A stretch of 64,000 nt of DNA, taken from NCBI RefSeq assembly GCF_029873635.1, contig NC_080422.1, positions 18,931,095-18,995,094 of the forward strand. The letters are read 5' to 3'. Below, piece after piece: positions 24,501 to 39,500 of the stretch. The stretch's first letter is position 1. Each line of letters begins with the position of its first letter. A program made the position numbers and the translations under genes. The DNA is from Malania oleifera (taxonomy: Eukaryota > Streptophyta > Magnoliopsida > Santalales > Ximeniaceae). The notes under the pieces were generated by a model that was not told the DNA's origin, ran no database searches, and saw only the letters and a program-made list of their open reading frames with translations.

Positions 24501-27500
24501 AAAGCATAGAAGCTCTCGTCAAACCCCCTCGACGAAGCTTCTTTCCTCCCTCTTTTGATGAAGCTTCCATAGCTCTCCGACAATTCCTCCAGCTCCTTCT
24601 CCCTCTCTGATGACTCGACAAAACTTCCGTAGCTCCAACGATTCCTCCAGCTCCTTCTCCCTCTCTGACGACTCAACGACTACTTCCAACGATTCCTCCA
24701 AGCTTCTCATCCCTCTCCGACGACTCAATGACTGCTTCTGACAATTCCTCCAAGCTTCTCATTGACAAGTCAAGGATCCCTTCCAAGCTTTGATCTGCCT
24801 CCGACGACTCCTTTGATCCTTTGAACCTCTCATCTCTCTGCAGCGACCCTCAACAACCTTTTTGCTTCGAGATTTCATCTCTGCAGCACTTTTGGTTTGT
24901 TAGCTAAAATTGGCCTATATGATACTTAAGAATTATGTTTTTATTTTTTTCTCCATTATTCTAAATTTTTTTTTCTCATTTTTATACTATAGATGAATTT
25001 ATTTTATTTATTAATTATTTTAAAAAATACAGTCCCAAAATGCTTACGTTTCAACGCCTAGAGGCTAACGCCTCTCCTTATGCCTTATGCCTTTTAAAAC
25101 ATTGATTAGAACCCATAACTATTAAGTCATCCGTATCCACTATTAAGTAAATGGTTTAGGTTAGGATACAGTCTATAACTAATGTTGGGCAGGGTGCTAA
25201 TGATTGCTGGGGAGGACTGTTCGGGCAGTCATTTGTGCTAATACGAGTTTACAAGGAGTAGTGTTATTTCAACATCATCAACAAAAAGATCCCAATGGAT
25301 TTGATAACAAAGATGAGGTTGATAACCAGAGATCTCCTTGACCTTCCAGCAGAAATAAAATGGCAGAAAGGTGATGTGATAGCTCCCAAGCACCAGCGGT
25401 TACATAAACTAAACCAATTAATATGTAAATGAAGTACATAATTAATTAAATAATTATGCATGTGTGTGTGCACATGCCTTTGTAAGGCCTCTAATTCGAA
25501 ATTAAACTACATAATTATGTAAACGTAATTAATTACTTTATTAAAACACTAATTTGGATATCTATGTACATAAACGTACGTAGTTACACAATTGTATATG
25601 TACATTATTGTTAATAAATTACGTAATTATGTATATATGACACAAATTAGGTGAAAGAAAAACACCCAAAAATGAAAGAACTTAATATATGCAAATATAT
25701 AATTTTAGCCAAAGAAAAGTTGAATTTATTTAAGAAATAGTTATTGAAGAAATAAATGCAAAATACCAAAGAAAACAAACTCAAAATGAATTTTTTTTTA
25801 ATAAGAAAAAAGTTATTTATTTGAACCAACCTATAATTGAGTTTCTAAGCTTCAATATAGGGAAAAGAGTGAAAAAATGAAGGGGGGGAAAATAGAAGAT
25901 GAAGACTTAAATACCCATTTCAATCATTCACCACCATTCTGACTGTAAAGGCCTGTCACAGCATGTAAGTATGTGACAGCCAGTAGCAGTCTTCATAGTA
26001 CCATAACAGACTCTTATCAGCTGATATGATTGTGAATCAGCTGACCTCTGAGATTGTTGTATACTGATCTCAAAGCTACTAATACACTTACAAAACGGAC
26101 GTTACAACATTAGGCACCGATTTTTAAAACTATGCAAATAAGGAAATCCGCACATTGTTAATGAGCTGAATCAGCCACCTCCATATTCAGTCACATCAAA
26201 AACCCAGGCTAGTGTTTCAGCAGAACTTTCTTACCCAAGCCTTCCCAGCCCAAAAATCCCCTTGTCTTCATCTTTCCGTTGCAAGTTAGGAGCAGGAAGA
26301 CCTATCTAGCTCAAATCAGCCTCCTCTTGGATCAAAAAGAGAACATGACTCACATGGGGAAATATATCTACCCACATGGGGTTCTTATAATTTAACTTAA
26401 GCCCTGAAGGCTTGGCAATTTTAATGACCCACTTGTGATGTATACACTTGCAAGTTCCCAGGCTCAATATCCTTAAGCCCCCTACTGTAAGTCTGTAACA
26501 ACTAAAGCAATCAATCATGGCATATTTAAAATTCAATTTTGATTCAGATTTTCCAAAATGCTTTTAATAATCCACTTGTGATGCCTATGCTGCAAGGTCC
26601 AAAAGCCTCAGGCCCACTACTGTAAGACCCAGCACAATTACTCCCAGGATATTTAAATTTCAAATTTGAATCAGATTTTCCCAAAGCAGTTAGCAATCCC
26701 AAATCTTTCCTTGCATATCCTGAAACAACTGGAGCCCTTCCCAGCTGATTCCTGAATGGATGGATCCCCACAATTATGGAGCCTAGCCAAGCCAGTGAGG
26801 ATTGCATCCTTCATCAGAGAATAACGAAGAACCTTGGTGTATGACCCTGACAAAACTAACAAATTCACAGAGGTTGTACTCATATGACCCTATAACCGAT
26901 CCTTGTATCCACAACTCAGCACCAGTCCTCCTTCCCTCTGCCAGGTCTAGTCCCTAAAACCAGACATCTCCCTCAAGATCAGCACTAGCTTCCACCACTG
27001 CAAAGCGAATAGATTGGCTATCTTCTCCTCTAAGTGTGCGTTTGGTTGGGAAGAAGTAGAGAGAAGAAAAAGAAACTAGTAGGAGAGACAAGTAGATCAA
27101 CTAGTAGCTCTCCTGCATGGTTGGTTCAACAGGAGATAAACGGGAAGAAATCTATCTTTTCCTGTTTGGTTCAACTAATGGGAGAGAATAAAAAAAACCA
27201 CATATGGTCAATTTACAATATTAGTATATTACCCATGTAAGAAGTGCAGGATAATAAATGCAACGAGTATATAAAATAAAATTAAAAAAATCGTCATTAA
27301 AAACAAAAAGATATACATTTTGCTTTAGATTAGTCCAATTGCACAAGGCCCCATTAAGTGCAGAACAGACCTGCACATTGCACTCCATGATCACAATATT
27401 TTCTTCGTTCATGTTTTTAGAAATAATCAAACCATATCAAAATAATAAAATAACATACATAAGATATCCGGTTTTAGGATTTTTTTTTTTTTTTACAGAG

Positions 27501-30500
27501 CATAATTGTCTTTTTGCAAATATGTGAGTTAGTTTCTCCTCTCAAAATCACTCCAATTTGGGAAGGGGCAAAAAAGTGGGCCTTTTTCTTCCCCTTTTTT
27601 TTTTTTTTCTCTTCCCTTCCTTTCTTCTCTCTCTTCTCCCCAACCAAGTGCATCTAATTCTTAACAGGCACAGAAAACGACCCCATTCTTTTGCAACCAA
27701 CTTCATGTGCATGAAGGCTCCTACCACCCTCAAAAGCAGACCCCAGAGCCCTTTTCAAATTGACAAGGAGACCAAACAAGATCATTAGACACAAACTACA
27801 TGCTAGTTCTTCATCGTTCAACAAAAAGAAAAATATGGAAAACAAGATGCAAGTTTCCCAGCAAATTCAGAGATTCAAAGAGCCCCATTATCAATCTACC
27901 AAAACTGAACATTTTCTATCAGTCCAATAAGAATGACGAAACCCTATCTCACCAGTGAAGATGTATGACCGTCAGCTGAACAGAGAAAGATGAGACTCAG
28001 TGCATCTCACCAATTAGGGTTTCACCAGTTCCCTTGCCATCATGTGTTCCTCTTCTTAACATCCCTGCCCTGCTAGCCAAAGCAGATGTATGGTCTGCTC
28101 TAATTTTCCAAGAGATTTGAAAGTCTAGTGGGTGTATCAAAAGATACTAGCTAGTCTAGCAGATTGTTGGTGTTAACTTCACTAAGAACCACCAGCCGAA
28201 TGAAAGCTTTAATCTCAGAAGGAACTTTGGCCTTCCAAATAAGATGAAGTGAAAAAGACAATTAGATTTAATGAGGTGGTCAAAGAAAGATTTACAAGTG
28301 AAAAAGTCTGAAGAATCCACACCCCAAACCTGGACAACCTACCTGTTAGAAGCCTGACAATTCCACCAACAGAGAAATTAATGAAGTAAGCTCCTCTACC
28401 TCCCAATTATTTAGATTTCCTTAAAAAAAATGAAAAAGACAATTAGATTTAATGAGGTGGTCAAAGAAAGATTTACAAGTGAAAAAGTCTGAAGAATCCA
28501 CACCTCAAACCTGGACATCCTACCTGTTAAAAGCCTGACAATTCCACCAACAGAGAAATTAATGAAGAAAGCTCCTCTACCTCCCAATTATTTAGATTTC
28601 CTTAAAAAAATGAAAAATTAAAAAAAGCACAAACATTATCCATAGGCCACATAGCCTTAAATTTTGGACATTCAAATTTTTCAGGATTTGAAAGGAAATC
28701 AAGTTTCAGTTTCCATTTTGCAAAATTGGTCTGCCTAGATCGAGGATTTCGTTTGGGAAAAGGAAAGGAAATAAGGACACTCATTTTCCATTGAATTCTC
28801 CTTCCATATTAAATATTACTAAAATGAATGTTTGTTTTAATAGGAAAAATCAAATATTAATGATGTGTAAAATCAAAAATTTGTTCATGGATTTGGTATA
28901 TTTATTTTTTCTCACTTTCCTTGATAACTAAATAAGAAAATGTGGATTCCTTAATTTCATTTCTTTTCCCTAATATTTTCTGTGTTCCAAACAGGGCCTA
29001 AAAGAAAAACTGGGAAAAAAAAAGGAAAAAGTTTTGGGGTTGTTTATTTTGTTCTAAACTATTCATAATCATCTGTTTTAATGTTTTCCAAAACTTCATT
29101 CATAAATTCCATAAATTGATTTGAAGTTTCAGCCGTTTATTCAAATCGTAATCAAATTTTACATAAATTGATACCCTCAAAATTTGTGTCAGATAGAAAT
29201 TTCAGTCCTTGGTATTACCACAACATGACAAAACAAAAGAGACAACAACATTAGATAAGACAAATCCCCCAACTAGATACCCTCCCAAGAAGTGAGTATG
29301 AGATCACCACCACCCCCACCCCCCACCCCCCACGCAAAAAAAAAATAATATTTTAGTGCAAGGAATGAATAAATGTTAAACTTGTTAAATAAACCTCTTA
29401 AGGACTCTCAAAAGGAACGTCTCTGGCCTCCAAGCCAAATTCACTTTCACTTATTTTAACTATGTACCACATGGAATTCACCTCCAAGGGAAACTGCCAT
29501 AATCATTTACCCAAGAGAGCCACGTTTTAATTACCTTTTACCAAACATGGCCTTAAATTATAGCATGAACTTCTCAACGGGAGCATTTTTTTTTAATTGA
29601 TGACCTCTGATGAGGCTGTGTCTAAACCAGTTCAGTAAGTGAACCAGTCAAACATAAGATTAAATTGATTAATTGGTAGCTGCTCTGAATTTTCTTAAAA
29701 TTTGTCTAATTGAATCAAATTCAGTATGAGGTAAATTCAGGGGTTTCTTTTCAAATTTTAAACCTCATAAAAAATGAAAATGACAAATTTAAAAAATAAT
29801 AAAAATAAAAACAAAACCTAAGTACTTAATTGAATTGATAAAATTTATTTTCATCTAGCAATAAATTATATTACTTTTATTTATAATTATTAACTAAATA
29901 TATGACAAAAAGGTATTATTTATATTAAATAATTTTTTTTTATTTATGTAATCATTTTTTAATCTTATCTAACATTTATGCTCTTGCGATTTGATAAGGT
30001 AAAAGTTGAAAAACAACACATATAGAAATATTAGATATCAAACAATTAAAATAATCCAGAATTTAGATTTACTAGCCGGATCAAGTTCAATTCAGAACTA
30101 ATTCAATAAATTAGATTTGAATTCAACGTTCAGCAACACTTTTTTTCCAGGTGGCACCAAACCGGGGGAAGAAATGACCAGCCCCCGCAGCTCCCTCATC
30201 ACTCCCTCAAAACACCAATTATTTTAAACCATACATTTACAACTTCATTTGAATTTTGTCATATGTGCTAATCTTGTATCCATATTACAAAATCTGCTAC
30301 ACATTACGAACTTCAAATATTTGAATTGTTTAGCACATACAACATGTTGTCCATTCAACAAGGAACAGCATGTTAACTTGCCTTACCAAACATAAAAGGA
30401 ACCCATAAATACAAATGAAGACCAACAATAAAACTAACGGGCAGGATAACCAACATCAATCAAATAAACAGTTGCACATACCTCACACCCCCAATATCAG

Positions 30501-33500
30501 TGCATGAACTCAATATTGTTTGGTCACTGTGGAGCCATGCAACAGTTCTAATTGAACCAGGAGAATTATCAACTTCTCTTGGAGGTGCATCTGGACGATT
30601 CAAATCAAATATACGAAGTATTTTTTCAAATCCACCAGTGAGAAGAAGGTGTGTATCCTGCAAAAAGATTGACAAACTTAACGACAAGGAAAAACAGGCA
30701 CAAATGCATATAACATATGTAAGATGGTGTGATATACAAAAGTAAAGGATGTGATAAAATCAAACAATTGAGCATGTTTTCAATAAGAAAAATAATCAGA
30801 GAGAGGGAATAGAAAAAAAAAAAAAAAAAAAAAGAAAAATATCATCTTCAAAACAAATACAAAACAAATTTACTTGGAAAAGGGAGTACAGGAGTAGCAT
30901 AAGGCGGTGAAGCAAGGAATACACAACTTGTGTTCACAAAGAATTGTGCACTACCATCTTACAGGTGCTCCTAGCATTTACTTCCCTACAAGGCATATCA
31001 AGTGCACAATAACAAATTAATTGAATGATTTTAACCCTTCAATTATTCAGCAAATTTGGGCAGTAAACCAGCATGAAAATTTTTTCACACACAAAAGTTT
31101 GCAGATGATTGAAGCTGATCTATGTGGCCTGCAAATATGTTAGCGTGCATGAGTGATTGATTATGCTGATTTGGCTAAAATAGTTATCTTGAATTGGACC
31201 CACTAATGGTGGGGCATATTTGAAATAACAAGCCATAACCCTATTGCAACAATGTTCACAGTTAATTTAAAACCCAAAAAAAATAAAAAAAACTATAGAA
31301 AACCGCCAAAGGAACAAAACCTACACAAATGTCTATAACAAATACCAGAAAGGAATAGTCATCAAAAAATATACCTCTGAAAAGGCACATGCCCTAACAA
31401 TGTGCTTGTGCTCAAAACAATGCAATTCATCCCCAGTCAATGCATCCCACAATTTCCTGCAAATGAATGAGACTTTATTTCAACTTCAAAAATACACAAG
31501 CGCTGTCTATATTAACAAAACCATCTTCATGTTTTAACATAAACAATAGAGCCAGCCTGCCAACAATAAAAATGATATGAAAACTGGACGCAACCTCTGA
31601 CAACAGTTGGCCTTCTAAATAGTTTCATTAAGCAAATCAAAACTAAATAATAGAAAAATGACTGCTTCTTGATGAAAAAAAGAAAAAGAAAAAGAAAATA
31701 AATAAAAAAACATACAAACAACTAATCATCTCAAGAATCTCAGCATACCAGGTATAGCACAGACTTAACCCTGCAAGACTGGTACCCCACTGAAATATGA
31801 TAACTGACATTCCATATATAGTGCATAATGCACATGGCATTTTTAGGAACATTTCTCCACCTTTTTCTTTTGTTAATAAAAGAACACTTCATTTGCCTTT
31901 CTCCAGTTCAAAATATGCTCAAAAATACTGAACCATATTCCCTTGATGACTCATAACTACCCTGAGAAAGTATGTACAAGCCTAATTTAGCCCCAAACCT
32001 ATAAATGACCTCTTGTTGCACAAAAAAGACTCAAAAGGCAGAAGCCCATATTCACATTCTTGCCTGTGTTGTAGTGAAAGCATTCTACATTTAGGTAGCT
32101 TGAGCCGAAAAGAAGAGTTGACTGGAGAATCCAATCAGTCTTACAGCATTCAAAATATTTTTTTTTTATTGCACTAGTGCGCCACTCTTAGACAAATGAA
32201 AATTTGTAACAAAAATTACAACTTTAACTAAATAAAATTAAATTTTTAATAACCACCAGAACCCCAGAATTCGGATAAAACCTGGACAACAATAAATAAG
32301 AAATTTAATGATGGATTAAAAATACTAATCAATTAGCACGGTTGAAAGAAAAGGGCAAGATTTAAACTAGCCCATGTTTAATAATTTAAGTAGGTAAAAC
32401 AACTTACATGACAATCTATATGTCAATCATGTAACTAATCAAGTACACATAAGTTATAACATGTGTGATGTGTTGTGTATTTTTCAGATTTTAAATTCAA
32501 GCTTCTACTCCAATTATTAACCCATTTCTATGCTTTCAGTTATTCAGATTTTAATTTGTTCTTCAATACTCTAAAACTACCAGAGCACAATTTAAAATAA
32601 TGTAATCTTAAACACAGGAAAAAAAAAAAAAGTTTGAAACCTGCCTGGTCAAATAAATCACATGTATATCCGTACTACGACCAAGATGGTAATAAGTATG
32701 TGAATAAACCATAACACCCTGAAGATAACAAGTATGCAACATAGCAGGAGTAAAAAAAAAAAAATTGCTGTGATCAAGATGCAATATATACCAGCACTTG
32801 TATATTTTTGTGCTCATGACATAAATGGTACCATAACATCAGTAAGATAATAAATATGCAAAGCAAAAGGCGAAAAACAAATACTCCACATATTTCAAAA
32901 GACAAAGAAACAGAAATTATCAATCATTCAAATTTTGCATAAAACAAATATTAAGTAGTTATCAGCTTGAAACATACGCAGTAAAATCTGCAGAGCCAGA
33001 TGCAGCACGTAAAGCATTAGTATCCAGGCAACAACTCCAAACTGCACCTTTGTGCCCTTCAAAGGTTCCTATCCAATCACCAGTTTCTCCATTTCTAAGC
33101 ATTGGACTAGAATCTGTGTGACAAAATAACATAAAACCATTTTAAAGATTTTAATTTTTGCAACAGAACAAATTTATGCACACTAGACTCATATTGAAAA
33201 ATTGAAAAATACCAGGCCTACCGTGTAAATGGTATTTTAACATATCTAGAAACAAAATTTGCTCATCTTGCATTAAATTAAATTTGCATACAGTGCAGCA
33301 AATAGTATATTTGTGCATGCACAAATGACATAAGCTTTGCTAAGTGAGCACGCATGCAAGCACAGACATAGGCCACCCTGATTCTTTCTACTTTTTAAAC
33401 ACACAGGATTGCAAAAATGTGCACCACAAATTGAGATCATGAACGTAAACTGCATTCAGTCATAACAAATCCTTAGATCGTGCCTTTCTTGACTCTTCAT

Positions 33501-36500
33501 GTTTAAATCCCTTTGCTACACCTAGTCAAGTCTATATGTTCCAGAAAGTGACATGAACTACAAGAATTGAGATTTTACCCAAAAAAAAAAAACATTAAGT
33601 CTATAGTTGCATTGCTCCAGAGGCATCAAAGGCCCCTTTGCAACGTTTTCTTAAGTAGTACATAAAATAAAAGGTAGGTAGAGAAGGGTCATTCTAAGGA
33701 ATCAAACAGCCACTGGCAATATGAGAGAAACTTAACTCTATAATTGCAATGCTCCTGAGGCATCAAAGGCCCCTTTGCAATGCTTACTATAGTAATACTA
33801 AAAGAAAAGGTGGGTCATTCTAAATAATCAAACAGCCACTGGCAATATGAAATAGACATATGCTAAAGGTAATATCGAAGGCATTAACAATTAACATCAA
33901 CGTACTTAAGACTGGAAAACTAAACAAATTTCATACCTTTATATGTTTCTATAAGAGGAATCATTTAAAACCATCTTACATCAAGAAACTAGACAAATCA
34001 ATTCAAGTAGTGATATATTAATGTGGAAAAAAAAAAAGAGGAGAAAATGAGCGTAACTGACACATTCTTGCAAAGAATTCACAGCTAATGAACTTAAGGT
34101 ATAGTTTTTTATGTTCTGATTTTATGCACAAGCCTGATACCATCCAACAACAGGTCCCTTCTTTTTAAAATTATATAATGTACCAGAAACTTATAATAGT
34201 AGTCTTAATTATAAAATAGATTTGGCAATTTGTCAATTATTTCCTCCGTACTTACGCATGGCATCTTCTAGCTTTTTATAAGTTCTACATAAAGGCTATT
34301 TGCGAAGAGGTACACACACACTTGAATAATCCATTTATTATCTTCTCTTCATGTCATCTTCTACCTATAAACAACGATCAGTAAGGTTATTAATTGAGGA
34401 GGTGAGTACGCAGATATAGCCTATAGGCTACTTGGTACAGTCCAGACCCTATGTGCATTGTCAAAATTAGGGCAGCTTTATGTGCCTTGAAGCCCAATGA
34501 GTCATCTTCTTCAAAGAGTGCAGAAGAAGAAACAGATAACATGTTTGTCTGCATCACTAGCTTTCAGTTTCCATTGTAAGTTTTGTACCATCAGAAAACA
34601 ACCTTCTTGTGGTAAGGTGTGCCCGAATTCATTTTTTATTTTCCTTGGATTAAATAATTCTGAACACAATTATTTAGTCAAAAATTTAAAAATAAAAATA
34701 TCATGCAAATTTGAAATAAAAAAAAATAAAATATCCATAAAATTTCTAAAACTTATTTTGAATAATAATCACCTAAAAAAAAGATATATCAAGAGAGAAA
34801 GAGAATACAACCTTAAAAATGAAAATTAATAAGAGAACAAAAAAAGCAAACCAAACAGTACTGCCAGTCATCCAAAAGAGACCTAACAGAAGTCACCTAA
34901 GAAAACCCCTTTTCAATGTCTTTCCATCATGATTAATAGAGTATGCAAATTCTCCAACTCCCGTTGTCCTGTCTTTCCCTTACTTTACTGCCATCCAAAT
35001 GAGCTTCCTTGCCTACCAGATCAAGTAACCACAAACCCATTTTATCCAGCAAATGTTGAACATGAGACTTGGGGTTGGGCAAAGCACCAGCCTTGATCTA
35101 CTCAATTTTCTCTCTTTCCTTGCCAATTTAAATCATCCTCAAAAAATAGGAACCCTCTAAAGCATCTATTGGAGATGGATGGTTATAGGAAATATCACCT
35201 AATGGATCAGAGAAATCAGATCCATGCCCTAATTGATCACAAACCTCATCCATAAGTAACCTGCCATCACAATCAAAATCACTATCCAACACACACTCAA
35301 TATGAAATACATCACCCCATTTCTTCTTCACCTTAATGAGGTTTTCCTCATCAACCTTCTTTACTGAATCTATCTTTGACCCGTATGAAAGATCCATGAA
35401 ATAAAAACTGCCATCAGTATTTCTTTTCTAAACCTAATTTCCCTTTGCATTCGCACCATTATGCCTCTCAAATGATGAGTTCCTTTTCTCCATTTCCTTC
35501 TACGTGTGACGAGTACATAACTTTGACATTGCTGACTTTCCTTCAATCAGAGATTTTGTCACCCAGTCCCACCCCTGCCATTGCATTATTAGAACTCAGA
35601 GCATCTTGATTACCAACCTGATCAGCAACAAAATAATCCTCACTGCACTTCCTTCTTCCTTGAGACCTTTGTCTGACACCCATTCTCCATAGAAACACCT
35701 TCGGAAAATTTATCAATTTTCCAAAACCTTCCTTCCCCTCCTCTCAGCCCACTAGAAAAATGCTCACGATTTCACTCGCACTTACATCTCTTGCCAAATA
35801 AGACATGCCACAAATCTGTTTCTCCTGCATCAGCACACTTTGCCTGAAACCAGACCTGCTGAACCGTTCCTTTTAAACCCTCCTCCTCACAATCTTCACT
35901 TACACTCCCACTTTTCTGCAATATTTGATGGCTTGAGAGGTACCCAGCACGCACCCTCCACTTGTATAGTGGACCCTCAAATTCTGTTGGGCATCAACTT
36001 AGGCCTGCGAAGATAATGCAGCAGAACTCCCTGTCTGCAAAGAAGCAGCAGCAAATCTCCTTGGCACCTGCAAAGAAGAAGCATCCAGTCTCCCAGGCAT
36101 CTGTGAAGAAGCAGCAGCCAATCTCTCATTCTCCAGTGCCATAGCAGTCCTGCTCAGGCCAAAAGATTTCCTATGTGTGTTTGAGATCTTTATCTAAGCC
36201 TGATCACATATATTACCACACGTGATTGCAAATGGACCATCACACCTTAAAAGCCCCAGGACTCCTTGACCCATCGCCATCCTTGAGACCCTTAATATGG
36301 ACTGATGAGAACAATCAGGAGAATGGGCCTAAACCTGACAAGCATGGATAATGGGCTTGCCCAGAGACCTAAAAAATGTGTTTATTTCCCAACAACTGGG
36401 TCAAGTGCACTGTCATTTTAAGAATCCCTTACCCAACCCACTCCAAACCAACAAACTACCAGTATCAGCTGCAGACACTGCAACCCCCTCCCTCCCACAA

Positions 36501-39500
36501 CCCTAGCTTCCCCGAAACCTCCTGAACCACCAGCTGCCGCCATTCTAACGGGCACCAATTCATAGACTCCGTAGTTCCCGCAGCGTCGCTCGCCCTTCGC
36601 TGATTTGAACTACCAGAGGTTATATCCTTCCAACTCTGGCAAACATCAATCCCTGCAGAGTGGGCCACGACCTACGCTTATGACTTGCTCCTCTCCTCTG
36701 TGCACACAACCACCTGCAACTCTTGCATATAGCTTTGCCAACCCTCCCCAGTCAGACTTCCAGGGATAAAGATTGAATAACCCTTACCATTCAAATGCAG
36801 AGTTAACGAACAGCTGCAGACACTACAACCTCCTCCCTCTTACAATCTCTAGCTTCCCTGAAACCTCCAGAACCACTAGAAGCTGCCATTCTAACAGCCA
36901 CCAATTCACAACCTCCGTAGTTCCTGCAGTGCCACTTGCCCTCCACTGCTTTGAACTACAGGAGGTTACATCCTTCCAACTCAGGCAAACATGAATCCCT
37001 GTAGAGTGAGCCATAACCTTGGCTTGCGACTTGCTCCTCTACTGTGAACAGGCAATCACCTGCAACACTAGCATATACCTTTGCAACCCTCCCCAGCTTC
37101 CAGGGATAAAGATTGAATAACCCTTACCATTCAAATGCAGACTCAATTCCAGAAATTTACTATTATGATTTAATTTAATTGTCGCCCAACTCTGAACTAC
37201 CTATAACAAATGAACTCCAATCTCAAGATAACTGACGACAAGCACTCGCATACCCATCTTGTAGCTGATTAAAATAGTCTAAATCCATTAGTCATGATCC
37301 TAAGATTTCTCCTCTAGATGTACAAAACCCCACCACTCCCCACCTTTTTCCAGTTGCAAATCAGAAGTTTTCCTTTCAATCTGATACAATTTGTGGAATT
37401 CTCCTCATACCTAGTTTTAAACAAACCTATTACCTATCAAAGCAAACAAAGAAACCTTGAAGAGAGAGCAAGAGCAAGACATATACCACCTCCATTACTA
37501 TGCAATGATGTTCATAAATTTTAACCTCCATATATAATTGCTCAAGGAACGAGAGCACTAAAAAACAAGTGAAATTTAAAATATAATAATTAAATAAATT
37601 TTTCTAATAACAAAACAAATTCATTAGAAAAATGAAAAATTACAAGAGAAGAAGAATAAGACATACTCCATAAAAAAGGATAAAAAAAAAACAGAATTAC
37701 ATCAATGCTGCCTTCCAAATCCAATCCCACAAGCCCCCAAAAACCCCACAGGAATGTAGGTAAAAAGAAGCAAGAAAAGAAACTTTCTCCTAAAGAAAAA
37801 TCAAAGAAGTCTTCTGATCTTTAAGAATTTTTGCATTCTTTTCCAGCCAAAGAACCCACAAAATAGCAAATAGTACGCAATATTAATCAAACAATTTATC
37901 AGTTCTCAATTTTTAGTTTCAGCTTTTGTTTTTAATTTTTTGCTTAACTTTTTCAAAAATATTTTAATCCATAAAATATGTTTCTATGCATTTTGTTAAT
38001 GCTCAAACAGGACAAAGTTACACCTTTACGAATGGATGTTTAATGTAGCAACGCAGTTCCTCAACTTTTACACATTCGAGTTGTGGGACACTGATATTTT
38101 ATTTTTCCTATTGGAGGGATTAAACTTTGAATTTTTTGCAATATGGGACAAGCATCACACAAGCACCAGGGACCAAATGGAAATCTAAGGCATCAAGTTA
38201 TTAAATTACTGGGGACCAAAGCTCTTACCCCATTTTTTTTTCTTTTGATAAACAAAGAATTGTATTAAAAGAGAGAAGAATCTACATCAGAAAATTAGAA
38301 AGAGAAAGGAAAAGAAAAAAGAAACAACACGGATAATAAGAAATAGTCTCTTTACATCAATAGAAACTAGTTACAAAGAATGCAACCTAAACAAAGTACC
38401 AAACTCAATGTAACAGGGCTAACCAATCCCACTGCCAGTTCCAGAGAAACATTACTGCAGCAAACCAGAGTTCCCTCAGTAGGGGAGAAAAAACCATTTG
38501 CTGACACCCACAATGGCACAAGATAACCCACTCTACTTCAAATCAAATTGTTAGCAGTAGCCACACACTTGAATATTCTAGCATTCCTTCCCAACCAAAC
38601 ACACCAAATAATAGCCATAACAGTGCAACCCCATAGAGCCTTCCTATCCTTTCCTTTGCCAAAACCCCTAAAAGTAACGGTATAAAAGGCCTTCAAAGTG
38701 AATGGACAGACCCAATTTTCACCAAATATACCAAATAACTTATTCCAAATAGCCAATGTGAAAGGGCAATGAAGAAAGAGATGTGTGCAAGTCTCTTCAC
38801 TCCTCATACAAAGTACACGAATGTTCAGTGACAGGGCCTTATTAGGTCTTCTTTTTTTAAGCAAATCATTGCAATCCAAATAAAAGCTTTTATTTTTTAG
38901 GGAGCTTTAGCTTTCCAAATCAAAGGATACAAAGCAAAAGGATCCGCAGTAGAATCACAAGTCAAGTAGGTGAAAAAAGATTTACAGGAGAATTCCCCAG
39001 GACCTAAACTCCAAACCCTATTATCACTCCCCAAATGAACACAAAAAGAATCAACTAACACAGTCAAAAGAACCATCTCATTAATCTCTCTCTCATTTAG
39101 ATTTCTCCCAAAATGGAAGTTCCAAGAATACCAATCTTCTTGCAAAAAAAAAAAAAGCAGAAATCAGAGTGTCATAAACATTTGGTAAACAAAAAAGACA
39201 AGGAAAGGTACCAGCCAAAGGCATCTCCCCCAATCCAATGATCCTCCCAAAAGTGAATACGCTCCCCATTACCCACTGTATAATGGACTTTAGGAAGTAA
39301 TCATAAATCAGAGATACAAACTTCAAAGGACTAGAATAAGTAGTGTTAATTCTCACTTCAGCATCCAAGCCATTTTGCAGCACTCCAAATTTACTGCAAA
39401 TTACCTTATGCCAAAGAAAATTAGGCTCCGAAGGTAAGGACCATAACCATTTCCCCACTAAAGCGATGTTTTTGGCCACCAAGTTACCAAGACCCAAGTA

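Larger units (their letters stand above)
19546..30481 (-). other. Intron 4 of the STRAP-like gene, 10.9 kb, repeat-filled
   Basis: It contains two hAT-like MITEs, a longer TIR element, two Tourist-type elements, a LINE fragment and a 143-bp tandem repeat, listed separately. The stretches 19546-20457, 21079-22375, 23541-24311, 25105-26420 and 29000-30481 hold AT-rich sequence in which I recognise nothing further. Confidence 0.85.

Noticed and set aside
27548-27733. Lysine/arginine-rich minus-strand frame
   Set aside because: It comes from a T-rich tract inside a Tourist-like MITE.
35128-35397. Acidic 89-codon frame as a possible host gene
   Set aside because: A similar block at 40941-41336 shows that it belongs to a repeated, LINE-associated sequence.
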